The translations under genes and the position numbers were made by a program. The notes below the pieces were generated by a model that saw nothing but the letters and a program-made list of their open reading frames with translations, did no database searches and was not told where the DNA came from. A DNA stretch of 64,000 nt from JABDFW01 sp035550215 (GTDB lineage: Bacteria; Bacteroidota; Bacteroidia; Chitinophagales; Chitinophagaceae), in the NCBI GenBank assembly GCA_035550215.1, contig DASZPM010000033.1:62001-126000 (forward strand). The letters are read 5' to 3'. Below, one piece after another: positions 52,766 through 60,985 of this stretch; position 1 is the first letter of the stretch; each line of letters starts with the position of its first letter.

Positions 52766-53269
52766 ATGAAAAAAATATGCATTGCAGTAATAGGTATAAT
52801 TTTTACCGTAACAGCATTTACACAATCAACAAACGTTAATAACAAAATGGAACAGAGATTTACCGTACTTACGCTTGGCGTGGATAAACTGGAAAAATCG
52901 TATAAGTTTTACCATGAGGGAATGGGGCTTGCCACAAAGGGCATTATTGGTAAAGAGTTTGAACACGGGGAAGTGGTTTTTTTTGAGTTGAAGAATGGGA
53001 TGGTTTTGGCGCTGTATAGCAGGGACAATCTCGCCTGGGATTCCCATCAACAAAAAGGCGCGCCTTCTTCTACCGAGTTCTCCATAGGATATAATACAAG
53101 GAGTGAAGCCGAGGTTGACAGCATTATGGCGCAGGCGGAAAAAGCAGGCGCTGTTATAGCCAGGCCTGCACAAAAAACCTTTTGGGGCGGGTATAGCGGC
53201 TATTTTAAAGACCCCGACGGCCACCTTTGGGAAATAGTGTATAACCCGGGGTTAATTCCAAAGGATTGA
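52766..53269 (+). CDS. VOC (glyoxalase/bleomycin-resistance) family protein with a signal peptide
   Basis: A 167-residue VOC-superfamily protein. The first 20 residues (MKKICIAVIGIIFTVTAFTQ) are a signal peptide, unusual because VOC proteins are mostly cytoplasmic; a shorter form could start at MEQRFTV (52847). The fold is visible in the paired beta-alpha-beta-beta-beta modules: FTVLTLGVDKLEKSYKFYHEG…GMGL, then SIGYNTRSEAEVDSIMAQAEKAG and GYSGYFKDPDGHLWEIVYNPG. The last Glu (in LWEIVYN) is a usual metal ligand. The substrate is unknown. Confidence 0.85.
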   Translation: MKKICIAVIGIIFTVTAFTQSTNVNNKMEQRFTVLTLGVDKLEKSYKFYHEGMGLATKGIIGKEFEHGEVVFFELKNGMVLALYSRDNLAWDSHQQKGAPSSTEFSIGYNTRSEAEVDSIMAQAEKAGAVIARPAQKTFWGGYSGYFKDPDGHLWEIVYNPGLIPKD

Positions 53270-53275
53270 AAAATA

Positions 53276-53305
53276 AACAGGGCTGCTTTGTACGGCAGCC
53301 CTGTT
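53276..53305. terminator. Bidirectional terminator between the VOC and heme-motif genes
   Basis: The arms AACAGGGCTGC and GGCAGCCCTGTT are nearly perfect complements around an 8-base loop. It lies between two convergent genes. Confidence 0.8.
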
Positions 53306-53336
53306 CGTTATTTAACATTCATCTTCTCCTGTGGCC

Positions 53337-54731
53337 TTAGTGCCAAAACTCGCTTTTAGTTTTATGCCGCCTGAATTTTTTTACTGCCTCTAAATTTGTC
53401 ATAAGCAGTTTGTTTTGTCCTGTTGTTTGTGCAGCCTCGTAGGCGGATATAGATTTAAAGGCCATCACCATATCATAATCCATAGCCACCTGCCCCGAAT
53501 CAAAAGGAACATCGCCTGCATTATCCCTGAACCATAAATTCCAGTTGGGGCTGCCGGGGGTATATACATACAGCGTATCTGATGCAGGGAAGGGGCCGGG
53601 CAGCAGGAACGATTTAAAAGTATCCTGCGCGGGCAGGTGGCAACTCATACAGGATGATAAGGCAAGGTTGCTATACTGTTTACTTGTTGCAATATCAACC
53701 GCCTGCTGTGCAACCGCGCCGTCGTTCGGGCCGCTTAACCTGCCACCCCAGCCCAAGGTTTCCGTGCTGTATGCCGGGGCCTTTGGGTTTATTATCGTTT
53801 CGTACAGTTTAGGGTAAGGCGGTGTTAGCGGGCTAATTACCCCCGGATCGTTACCCCACATAGCGCCAAGCGGCACCATTTTATCCCAAAACGATCCATT
53901 CGCATCTTTATCATACACAAACGTTGAGTAAACCCAGCCTGTTTTTGGCGCCGTTTTACTGTCCTTAACAATAATGTCCATTTGAAAGAAGCTAATCTTG
54001 CGCATCTGGTAGCCGGTAGCCGGGTTCTCCGTTGTAGGTATGGTATCATAAATGCTGAAGGTTTGTGCGCCCTGCATTACAGGCCATGCCGGGTAATTGA
54101 CATTAGAGAAAGCAAGCTTTACAATAACGCTACCCTCTTTAAATTGCGCGGCATTGTTTGCCAGGTTTACATTTTGTCCTGTTTTACCCCAAATTTGCCC
54201 TACGGTGTAAGCGGCTGTTGAATCGTATAAAACCAGCGCATAACCTGCTTCATCTTCTTTTAAAGTTTTAAACATATTGGCCGGGTTGCCATTGCCTAAA
54301 TATGCGCCGAGAATAGCCTCCCTTTGCGAGCCCATCCAGGGCTCGTTAAACCAGCCATATTTTGCTGAAGTCCACTGCGCATTATTCGTAAAAAAAGGCA
54401 TTACGTTTGGCGCTATATAACTCTTTAAAGAATCCATGTAGGCAAAAACGTTTGCGGCAGAAATAGGCTGCCCGTTTAATGCCTGTTGCCACGGGGGGTT
54501 AACTACCGGCCTGGCAGTTGCAGGATAATCGTGGCTGAGAACAAACAGTGAATCGCTGTACTGTTGGGGAGAAGGTACAGAATCGCGGTGATTTAAAAAT
54601 GCGCCATTCTGCCCGGCAGCCATCATGCCGGTGGTGGTTTTGTTGTTGTTTGAGTTGCCGCAACTATACACAATAATAATTATGGCAAGCAACATGACTA
54701 ACACGGCTGAAAAAATGGATATTTTTTTCAT
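53337..54731 (-). CDS. Lipoprotein with one heme c-binding motif
   Basis: A 464-residue protein starting MKKISIFSAVLVMLLAIIIIVYSC, so Cys24 is the probable lipidation site; it should face the periplasm. One CxxCH motif (SSCMSCHLPAQDTF, near residue 365) can bind a c-type heme. The rest has a beta-rich pattern with many Trp and Tyr (LWFRDNAGDVPFDSGQ). I do not recognise the family. No redox partner is adjacent, and the gene is monocistronic. Confidence 0.8.
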   Translation of the reverse strand: MKKISIFSAVLVMLLAIIIIVYSCGNSNNNKTTTGMMAAGQNGAFLNHRDSVPSPQQYSDSLFVLSHDYPATARPVVNPPWQQALNGQPISAANVFAYMDSLKSYIAPNVMPFFTNNAQWTSAKYGWFNEPWMGSQREAILGAYLGNGNPANMFKTLKEDEAGYALVLYDSTAAYTVGQIWGKTGQNVNLANNAAQFKEGSVIVKLAFSNVNYPAWPVMQGAQTFSIYDTIPTTENPATGYQMRKISFFQMDIIVKDSKTAPKTGWVYSTFVYDKDANGSFWDKMVPLGAMWGNDPGVISPLTPPYPKLYETIINPKAPAYSTETLGWGGRLSGPNDGAVAQQAVDIATSKQYSNLALSSCMSCHLPAQDTFKSFLLPGPFPASDTLYVYTPGSPNWNLWFRDNAGDVPFDSGQVAMDYDMVMAFKSISAYEAAQTTGQNKLLMTNLEAVKKFRRHKTKSEFWH

Positions 54732-55374
54732 ATTACCTTGAATTTTGGTTTAATATTTTGCATATAAAAAATAGAAAAAGGCATAGCAACCAGTGTAGTA
54801 TAAACTGGCATATAAAATCCAATTGTTTTTGCAATGCAGCACCGGCTTTGGTTGTTGCTGTATAAGGTTTACACTTTTTTTAAGCCGTTCCGTTAAAAAA
54901 CAGTACTACCAAATGTCTTCTTTGGGGTATGCAAAAGTATTTGCCGGCAAAACCGGTAAATGCAGTAAAATAGAGCAGGAATTAGTTATTAATTTTTTGT
55001 ATAATTATCATCACAGGGCCGGGGCATTGTGTATACACGCAATCAGCAAATAGTACTAAATACAGTTGTTCCTGTATAGTAAGATAACAATACTTTTTGA
55101 GATTTGCAAGAATAATTTAAAAATAGTATTAATTAAATACACCGTACTGCATGCAAAACATTATGCCCCGTACCATAAAGCAAATAATGCCCGTAAGTCG
55201 TAATCAGCCCTTTAATTTGCCGCGTACCCACCCCTTTAGAATGATGGATTACCATAACCTTTGTACTGTTGTAATTGTTATTTAAAAAAAACAATACTGC
55301 AGGTGGAGCAGCAACCACAATAAAAACGGGCGTAACCGAAAAGCCTTAAGAGTAGGAAAACTAAAACAGGTTTT
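54732..55374. other. Gene-free AT-rich region
   Basis: About 640 bases hold no gene with credible coding features. A frame at 54823–55053 lacks a start context and any recognisable fold. Upstream of the SRPBCC gene there are runs of A and T but no exact TAnnTTTG box was identified. Confidence 0.5.
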
Positions 55375-55824
55375 ATGGCAAACAACAGCGTATCCCTGCA
55401 CAGGGTTATTAAAGCATCGCCCGAAAAAGTATACAGGGCTTTTACCGAAGCATTGGCAATAGCTTCATGGCTTCCGCCGTATGGCTTTCTGTGTACCGTG
55501 CACGAAATGAATGTGCAGGTGGGCGGCACATATAAAATGTCGTTTCATAATTTTACTACGGGCAGCAGCCATTCGTTTGGCGGAAAGTATGTTGAGATTA
55601 CGCCCAACGGGTTTTTAAAATACACCGATGTATTTGACGACCCCAACCTGCCGGGCGAAATGAGTACGTCTGTATGGCTTACCAAAACTTCCGTAGGCAC
55701 TGACTTAAAAGTTTTGCAGGAAGGCATCCCGGCAATGATACCTGTTGAAATGTGTTACCTCGGCTGGCAGGAGTCGCTGGAAAAATTGGTAAAACTGGTT
55801 GAGCCGGTAATACCGGATGCATAG
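55375..55824 (+). CDS. SRPBCC / AHSA1 domain protein
   Basis: A 149-residue START-like protein of the AHSA1 type. It begins with the usual VSLHRVIKASPEKVYRAFTEALAIASWLPP, then MNVQVGGTYKMSFHNF and ends with the C-terminal helix GWQESLEKLVKLVEP. These proteins bind hydrophobic small molecules in a deep cavity; no ligand is known here. It appears to be transcribed alone, 70 bases before the threonine aldolase gene. Confidence 0.9.
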   Translation: MANNSVSLHRVIKASPEKVYRAFTEALAIASWLPPYGFLCTVHEMNVQVGGTYKMSFHNFTTGSSHSFGGKYVEITPNGFLKYTDVFDDPNLPGEMSTSVWLTKTSVGTDLKVLQEGIPAMIPVEMCYLGWQESLEKLVKLVEPVIPDA

Positions 55825-55896
55825 GGCAACTACCTCCCCTCAAAAAATCTTCGCTAACCTCCTGTATTAACTGTAACGGTTATTATCTTCGTTCCC

Positions 55897-56916
55897 ATGA
55901 TAATTGACCTTCGTTCTGATACCGTTACAAAGCCATCCGCCGGCATGCTGCAGGCCATGATGGAAGCAAAAGTTGGCGATGATGTTTTTGGCGAAGACCC
56001 CACGGTTAATGCTCTTGAGCATAAACTTTCTGAAATGTTTGGCATGGAAGCGGGCATATTTTGCCCAAGCGGCACGATGACCAACCAAATAGCCATAAAA
56101 TGCCATACACAGCCAGGCGACGAGGTAATTTGTGATAAGCTAAGCCATGTGTACCAGTACGAGGGTGGTGGCATTGGGTTTAATTCGGGTTGCTCGGTGA
56201 GGCTGCTGGATGGCGACAGGGGGCGGGTTACCGCTGAGCAGGTTGTCGAAAGCATTAACAATAAGCTGGATGCGCATAAAGCATACACAAGGCTGGTTTC
56301 GCTGGAGAACACAGCCAACCGCGGCGGTGGCAGTTGCTATGATTTTGCTGAATTTGGCAAAATAAAATCGGTTTGCACGGAAAATAATCTTGGCTTTCAC
56401 CTTGATGGTGCACGGTTATTTAACGCCATTGTGACAAAGAACGAAAGCCCCATGGATTATGGCAAAACGTTTGACAGTATTTCCATTTGCCTTAGTAAAG
56501 GGCTTGGCACGCCCGTGGGCAGCGTATTGCTGGGTAAAAAAAACTTTATTGCAAAAGCGCGCCGCATACGTAAAATATTCGGCGGCGGTATGCGCCAGGC
56601 AGGTATTTTAGCCGCGGCAGGCATTTACGCGCTTGACAATAATGTTACCCGCCTTGCCGAAGACCATGCTCATGCCTCCACCATAGCCGGTGCGCTTGCA
56701 AATAAAGATTTTGTGGAAGATATTCTGCCGGTTGAAACCAATATTATTATTGCCAAAATAGGGGGGCGTTTTACTGCGCCGGCTTTGTCTGCGGCGTTAA
56801 AAGAGCATGGCATCCTGGCTATAGCCATAGCGCCCACGCAAATGCGTTTTGTACTGCATCTTGATATTAGCCCGGCAATGGTTGAGCGGGTGGTTGAAGT
56901 GATTACAAGCCTGTAA
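55897..56916 (+). CDS. ltaE: Threonine aldolase (low-specificity L-threonine aldolase)
   Basis: A 339-residue PLP enzyme cleaving threonine or allo-threonine to glycine and acetaldehyde. The opening is DLRSDTVTKPSAGMLQAMMEAKVGDDVFGEDPTVNALE. PLP is expected on Lys201 in SISICLSKGLGTPVGS, His83 (KLSHVYQYEGGG) stacks on the ring, and Asp170 (HLDGARLFNA) holds the pyridine nitrogen. The length and motif set are complete. A cytoplasmic role in glycine synthesis is likely. Confidence 0.94.
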   Translation: MIIDLRSDTVTKPSAGMLQAMMEAKVGDDVFGEDPTVNALEHKLSEMFGMEAGIFCPSGTMTNQIAIKCHTQPGDEVICDKLSHVYQYEGGGIGFNSGCSVRLLDGDRGRVTAEQVVESINNKLDAHKAYTRLVSLENTANRGGGSCYDFAEFGKIKSVCTENNLGFHLDGARLFNAIVTKNESPMDYGKTFDSISICLSKGLGTPVGSVLLGKKNFIAKARRIRKIFGGGMRQAGILAAAGIYALDNNVTRLAEDHAHASTIAGALANKDFVEDILPVETNIIIAKIGGRFTAPALSAALKEHGILAIAIAPTQMRFVLHLDISPAMVERVVEVITSL

Positions 56917-56987
56917 ACGGTAATTTTTATCCAAGCCGCTGCGGTGCAGGTGAAGATGAATAGTCCCTGGTAAAATCCGGGTAAGGC

Positions 56988-57494
56988 TTACAAGGTAAAC
57001 ACCGTTTTATCAATCACGGCCAATAATATAACCCCCATAATAAACAACCAGTTTGCCGTGGTGGGATGATATTTTACCCTGAACGGTTTTAGCACCAATA
57101 CAATAAAAATAGCAGCAAAAACAACAGCCGCTATAAGGTAGCTTACAGATGTCATTACATGGGTGTTATTGTCTTTCATTACGCCGTTGCGGCCTGATAC
57201 AAGCATAAACCCGGCAAATATGATTGTTGAAATAACGCTTGTAACCCAGCCTTTCTTTCTATCGTACAATAACATCAGGCCCGCGTAAAAACAAAGCAAG
57301 CCTGCAATGTAGTTAAAGTGAAACATTCTGAATAATTCCCAAAACGAAATATCTTCTTTTTTTATACCACCAGTTTGCAGCCCAAACTGCAGTTTTGAAT
57401 AGATGGCCATAGTAAGCAGGTATAAATAAAATAAGGCCCAGGCCTGCAAAATAGTTGCAATAACCTTTTCGGTAATATTCCACCCTTTTTTCAT
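56988..57494 (-). CDS. Membrane protein of unknown function
   Basis: A 168-residue integral membrane protein with five hydrophobic helices, at roughly 13–32, 57–73, 83–101, 114–135 and 145–162. The longest loop contains GLQTGGIKKEDISFWELFRM. I do not recognise a family. The start at 57494 (MKKGWN) is preferred to the ATG two codons earlier. It stands between the threonine aldolase gene (convergent) and the sulfur cluster, with a separate upstream region. Confidence 0.75.
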   Translation of the reverse strand: MKKGWNITEKVIATILQAWALFYLYLLTMAIYSKLQFGLQTGGIKKEDISFWELFRMFHFNYIAGLLCFYAGLMLLYDRKKGWVTSVISTIIFAGFMLVSGRNGVMKDNNTHVMTSVSYLIAAVVFAAIFIVLVLKPFRVKYHPTTANWLFIMGVILLAVIDKTVFTL

Positions 57495-57632
57495 AAGCAA
57501 CGAAGATTGTGAAAAGCGTTAGTTTTTACAAATATGCGTAAATGTAAATTAAAATCAACCACAATTAATACAAGGCAAAGCGCAGGGCAGGGCAGGCAGA
57601 AAAAAAGGTGCTTTTCATTCTTGTGTAGCATC

Positions 57633-57650
57633 GCCCGGCCGTGGCCGGGC
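57633..57650. repeat. GC-rich hairpin downstream of thioredoxin
   Basis: GCCCGGCC-GT-GGCCGGGC is a perfect 8-base-arm palindrome, 67 bases beyond the thioredoxin stop. No T run follows, so it may be a terminator of weak type or a REP-like element. Confidence 0.45.
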
Positions 57651-57716
57651 TGGTTTCCAGGGAAATGTTATGATGTTTGGTTGCGGGTATAGATACAGTG
57701 CAAAGAAAATCCGTTA

Positions 57717-58022
57717 TTATATAGTATTAATAACGCGTTCAAGTTGGGCAGCCTGCATTACGCCGCTCTGCCGCCATTTTATTTCGCCATTTTTAAAGAT
57801 AATCAATGTTGGCACACCCTGTATGTTAAAAGCTTGTGCTACGGCCGGGTTTTTGTCCACGTCTAACTTTAAGATAGTGGCTTTATCCCCTATTTTAGTT
57901 TTAAGGTCATGCAAAATCGGCTGCATAAGCTTACAGGGGCCGCACCATGTGGCAAAAAAATCCACCAGTACGGGTTTATCCCCCTTAATCAATTCTCCAA
58001 AACTTTTATTGGCTGTTTCCAT
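57717..58022 (-). CDS. trxA: Thioredoxin
   Basis: A 101-residue cytoplasmic thioredoxin with the classic active site WCGPCK (Cys27 and Cys30), VDFFATWCGPC, the conserved cis-Pro in NIQGVPTLIIF, and the C-terminal KNGEIKWRQSG. It is the last gene of the reactive-sulfur module. A thioredoxin here could reduce persulfides formed on the rhodaneses or the regulator. The preceding gene ends 31 bases upstream. Confidence 0.95.
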   Translation of the reverse strand: METANKSFGELIKGDKPVLVDFFATWCGPCKLMQPILHDLKTKIGDKATILKLDVDKNPAVAQAFNIQGVPTLIIFKNGEIKWRQSGVMQAAQLERVINTI

Positions 58023-58053
58023 ATCAAAATTATTTTACGTTAATTCAATGCCG

Positions 58054-58302
58054 TTAATCGCCTTTAACTTCTTCGTACACAATATCATCGGTAAGGCGGT
58101 CACTGTCCATATTCACCGGCCGTCTTACTGCGCCGGTGTTTACGGTGCAGCAACCAACATTAATAATAGCAAGTAAAGCCAACAGCATGCCAATTATTGC
58201 TATGGCCCATTCCTGCTGCAATATTGACTGCCAAACGATTATTATACCCAACACCAGGCGTAACACCCGTACAAAATGCCAGCCCTGCAAAATTCGTTTC
58301 AT
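58054..58302 (-). CDS. Small DUF2892-like membrane protein
   Basis: An 82-residue protein with two hydrophobic segments (about 11–28 and 30–50) and a Cys pair in IINVGCCTVNTG. The topology and the position beside rhodanese and dioxygenase genes match DUF2892/YgaP-like proteins of sulfur clusters. The vicinal Cys residues could take part in sulfur transfer, but that is inference. It ends within 31 bases of the thioredoxin start and begins one base after the rhodanese stop. Confidence 0.8.
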   Translation of the reverse strand: MKRILQGWHFVRVLRLVLGIIIVWQSILQQEWAIAIIGMLLALLAIINVGCCTVNTGAVRRPVNMDSDRLTDDIVYEEVKGD

Positions 58303-58303
58303 G

Positions 58304-58612
58304 TTATATTTTTTTTAGTAACGACGACCACGGCCCGCCATTATAAACCTCTATTCCTTCATGCTGCATAATTGCTTTTGCCATGCCGCTTCGCGCGCCG
58401 CTTGCGCACACCGCTATAACAGGTTTGCCCGATTTTTTAAGTTCGGGAATTTTATTTTTAAGGATGTTAAGCGGTATATTTCTTGACCCCTTAATATTAC
58501 CACCGCTAAACTCGGCTGGTGTTCTTACATCTACAATAACTGCCCCTTTTTCAACGAGAGATTTATAATCCGTTGAACTACCGCCAAACATATTTTTAAC
58601 AAATTGTAACAT
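58304..58612 (-). CDS. Single-domain rhodanese
   Basis: A 102-residue rhodanese-like sulfurtransferase. The catalytic Cys69 lies in the loop IAVCASGARSGMA. Family landmarks are VIVDVRTPAEFSGGNIKGSRNIPL and the final EVYNGGPWSSL. It can carry a persulfide from or to the dioxygenase–rhodanese encoded 21 bases upstream. The enzyme is cytoplasmic, with no signal peptide. It sits tightly between the dioxygenase and the DUF2892-like gene. Confidence 0.92.
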   Translation of the reverse strand: MLQFVKNMFGGSSTDYKSLVEKGAVIVDVRTPAEFSGGNIKGSRNIPLNILKNKIPELKKSGKPVIAVCASGARSGMAKAIMQHEGIEVYNGGPWSSLLKKI

Positions 58613-58633
58613 GGTCTTATTTTAAAATTTTAA

Positions 58634-60049
58634 CTATAACATTGTTGCCGGGCACATATAATCAGACACAGGGAATCTCAAACTTTCCTTAATCGCTTTA
58701 AAACCGCCCTGTACATTAACCAGGTTTCTAAAACCCCTCGACTGGAGGATAGAAATAAAAATTACCGACCGGTAGCCGGAAGCACAATGAACATAATATG
58801 TTTTCTGCCTGTCTAAACCCTGTGTATTATCATTAATAAAATCAAGGGGCAAATTTTCGGCGCCAACTACATGCTCACTATCATATTCGCTGGCTTTTCT
58901 CACATCAAGTATGTCACAGCTATGTTCCTGCATAATATCCGCAAGGTCTGGAGCGTAAATTGATTTTACCTGGTCGGCTGGTTTCCCCGCTTTTTGCCAG
59001 GCAGGGAAACCGCCTTCCAGGAATCCTATCACATGATCAAAACCGACGCGGGAAAGTCTCGTAATCACCTCATTTTCTTCCCCGTTATATGCCACTATTA
59101 AAATAGGCTGTTTAATATCAACAATAAGCGCCCCGGCCCACGGGGCAAAATTGCCGCGTATGCCAATGTTGATTGAATTGGGTATAAACCCTTTTACAAA
59201 AACGTCAGGGTCCCTCGTGTCAAGAATCAATGCCCCTGTTTCATTAGCCGCGGTTTCAAACAACTCCGGCGTTAAGGCGTGATGGCCACGTTGCAGCACT
59301 TCATCAATGCTTTCATACCCCTGCTTGTTCAGCATAGCGTTTAAGGGGAAATAAGCGGGCGGCACCACAAGGCCGGTAGTAACTTCTTTAATAAATTCCT
59401 CCTTCGTCATGTCAGCCCTCAATGCGTAATTGGTTGCTTTTTGATGACCCAGCGTATCCGTGGTTTCATTACTCATGTTCTTTCCGCATGCGCTGCCTGC
59501 ACCATGCGCCGGGTAAATAACAATATCATTTGCCAGCGGTATTATTTTATTACGCAGTGAATCAAAAAGAATACTAGCCAATTCTTCTTTGGTCATGTTT
59601 GCCGCTTTTTGCGCCAAATCAGGCCTTCCCACATCACCTATAAACAACGTGTCGCCGGTAAATAATGCCACATCTTTGCCATTTTCATCACGCAGCAAAA
59701 AGCAGGCGCTTTCCATGGTGTGTCCCGGCGTATGCAGTACCACAAATTCAACCTTACCTACCTTTAATACCCGGTTGTCTTCCGCAACAATGGCGGGGAA
59801 GGCGGGTTTTGCGCCCGGCCCGTACACTATTGAGGCACCGGTTTTATTGGCAAGGTCAATATGGCCTGAAACAAAATCAGCGTGAAAATGCGTTTCAAAA
59901 ACATATTTTATGGCGGCTTTATTTCGCCTTGCCTTCTCTAAGTAAGGCTCTACCTCACGCAGTGGGTCTATTACAACCGCTTCTCCTTCGCTTTCTATAT
60001 AATAGGCCCCCTGTGCAAGGCAGCCTGTATAAATTTGTTCTATTATCAT
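58634..60049 (-). CDS. Persulfide dioxygenase (MBL fold) with two rhodanese domains
   Basis: A 471-residue fusion. Residues 1–235 form an ETHE1-like metallo-beta-lactamase domain that oxidises glutathione or cysteine persulfide to sulfite: ETHFHADFVSGH, HTPGHTMESACF and FTGDTLFIGDVGRPDLA give the metal ligands. Rhodanese domain 1 (about 265–360) lacks the active Cys, having AYNGEENEV in that loop, so it is probably structural. Domain 2 (about 370–471) is active-like, with Cys in VHCASGYRS. The start at 60049 follows a regulated promoter; an upstream frame continuing to 60181 runs through the operator. Confidence 0.94.
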   Translation of the reverse strand: MIIEQIYTGCLAQGAYYIESEGEAVVIDPLREVEPYLEKARRNKAAIKYVFETHFHADFVSGHIDLANKTGASIVYGPGAKPAFPAIVAEDNRVLKVGKVEFVVLHTPGHTMESACFLLRDENGKDVALFTGDTLFIGDVGRPDLAQKAANMTKEELASILFDSLRNKIIPLANDIVIYPAHGAGSACGKNMSNETTDTLGHQKATNYALRADMTKEEFIKEVTTGLVVPPAYFPLNAMLNKQGYESIDEVLQRGHHALTPELFETAANETGALILDTRDPDVFVKGFIPNSINIGIRGNFAPWAGALIVDIKQPILIVAYNGEENEVITRLSRVGFDHVIGFLEGGFPAWQKAGKPADQVKSIYAPDLADIMQEHSCDILDVRKASEYDSEHVVGAENLPLDFINDNTQGLDRQKTYYVHCASGYRSVIFISILQSRGFRNLVNVQGGFKAIKESLRFPVSDYMCPATML

Positions 60050-60067
60050 ACCAGGAATATTATAGTA

Positions 60068-60075
60068 CAAAGGTG
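60068..60075 (-). promoter_or_regulatory. Weak -7 box of the dioxygenase promoter
   Basis: On the minus strand it reads CACCTTTG (CAnnTTTG rather than TAnnTTTG), 18 bases before the ATG. No -33 element is seen at the normal distance, as expected of an activator-dependent promoter. Confidence 0.5.
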
Positions 60076-60097
60076 AGAAAGCTGTCAGCGTTTTTTC

Positions 60098-60111
60098 GTG
60101 ACATAAATCAC
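60098..60111. promoter_or_regulatory. Crp/Fnr-type site upstream of the dioxygenase gene
   Basis: GTGACATAAATCAC is a GTGA-N6-TCAC palindrome. Its centre is 36.5 bases upstream of the last G of the -7 box, i.e. near -43 from the likely start. This is the same geometry as at 60967–60980. Confidence 0.7.
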
Positions 60112-60123
60112 ACCCGTTATATT

Positions 60124-60921
60124 TTATTGCATAAAAATTTCTTTCAGGATGATATAAATGCCCATTACCAGCACAAACCACCCAAAAGCACGTTTAAGAG
60201 AAGCACCGTTTATTTTTTTAGCTACCATGCCACCTACGAAAATGCCCGCGACGGCAATAAGTGTTACCTCCAGCAGGAAGCGCCAATCAATGGTGAAATA
60301 GCCGAGGTCACCCGCAAAGCCTGTAAGGGAGTTCATTGCTATAATCAGTAACGAAGTGCCAACAGCCTGTTTCATAGGCAAATGCAATACAAGCACCAGC
60401 GCGGGTATAAGTAAAAAACCGCCACCCGCGCCCAGCAGGCCGGTTACAATACCTATGCCTATACCGTAACCCAGCAGCTTTATAAAGCCGGCTTTATTTT
60501 CGGGTTGTGAGTCTTTTGAAATTTTCCTGTTGCTGCGTATCATAGATATTGAGGCAAACAGCATAAGCACCGCGAACAAAACCATTGTGGCAATGCCTGA
60601 AGTGATATTTATGCCCCCAATGTATGCAAGATGATTGGGTATATGCGGAATGATAAACTTGCGGGTGGCAAAAACTGTTATAACGGATGAAATGCCAAAC
60701 AACAGCGCAGTTTTAATGTTAAGCCAGCCCTTGCGGTAATTGTTTACCGCGCCGGCAAGGCTTGTGGTACCAACAACAAACAGCGAATAAGAAGTTGCCA
60801 GCGTTGGATTAATACCAAAAAGATACACCAGTACCGGCACCGTGAGTATGGAACCGCCACCGCCAATTAACCCTAACGAGATACCTATTAACGCCGCCGC
60901 TATGTAACCAGCTATATGCAT
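60124..60921 (-). CDS. TauE/SafE family sulfite/sulfur exporter
   Basis: A 265-residue integral membrane protein with about eight hydrophobic segments. The repeated TauE/SafE motif appears twice: GISLGLIGGGGSILTVPVLVY (about 14–34) and GIVTGLLGAGGGFLLIPALVL (about 152–172). These transporters move sulfite, thiosulfate or sulfoacetate anions. Since the next gene makes sulfite from persulfide, export of sulfite is a reasonable guess. It has its own Crp-type site upstream and lies 74 bases ahead of the dioxygenase start. Confidence 0.9.
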   Translation of the reverse strand: MHIAGYIAAALIGISLGLIGGGGSILTVPVLVYLFGINPTLATSYSLFVVGTTSLAGAVNNYRKGWLNIKTALLFGISSVITVFATRKFIIPHIPNHLAYIGGINITSGIATMVLFAVLMLFASISMIRSNRKISKDSQPENKAGFIKLLGYGIGIGIVTGLLGAGGGFLLIPALVLVLHLPMKQAVGTSLLIIAMNSLTGFAGDLGYFTIDWRFLLEVTLIAVAGIFVGGMVAKKINGASLKRAFGWFVLVMGIYIILKEIFMQ

Positions 60922-60936
60922 TAAACTACTTTAATG

Positions 60937-60944
60937 CAAAACTG
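60937..60944 (-). promoter_or_regulatory. Weak -7 box of the TauE/SafE promoter
   Basis: On the minus strand it reads CAGTTTTG, again CAnnTTTG, 15 bases before the ATG at 60921. No good -33 element is present. Confidence 0.45.
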
Positions 60945-60966
60945 CTAAACTGTGGGGCGTTAATAC

Positions 60967-60980
60967 GTGATATAAGTCAC
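60967..60980. promoter_or_regulatory. Crp/Fnr-type site upstream of the TauE/SafE gene
   Basis: GTGATATAAGTCAC is a GTGA-N6-TCAC palindrome in the gap between the regulator and exporter genes. Its centre is 36.5 bases from the -7 box end, as at the dioxygenase promoter. Confidence 0.7.
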
Positions 60981-60985
60981 GCCTG

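Noticed and set aside
54823..55053. Open frame of 76 codons upstream of the SRPBCC gene
   Set aside because: Cys- and aromatic-rich, no recognisable fold, and no matching promoter.
59665..60351. Long plus-strand frame of 228 codons opposite the dioxygenase and TauE genes
   Set aside because: It is antisense to two well-supported genes, covers an operator and has shadow-like composition (many His, Leu and Arg).
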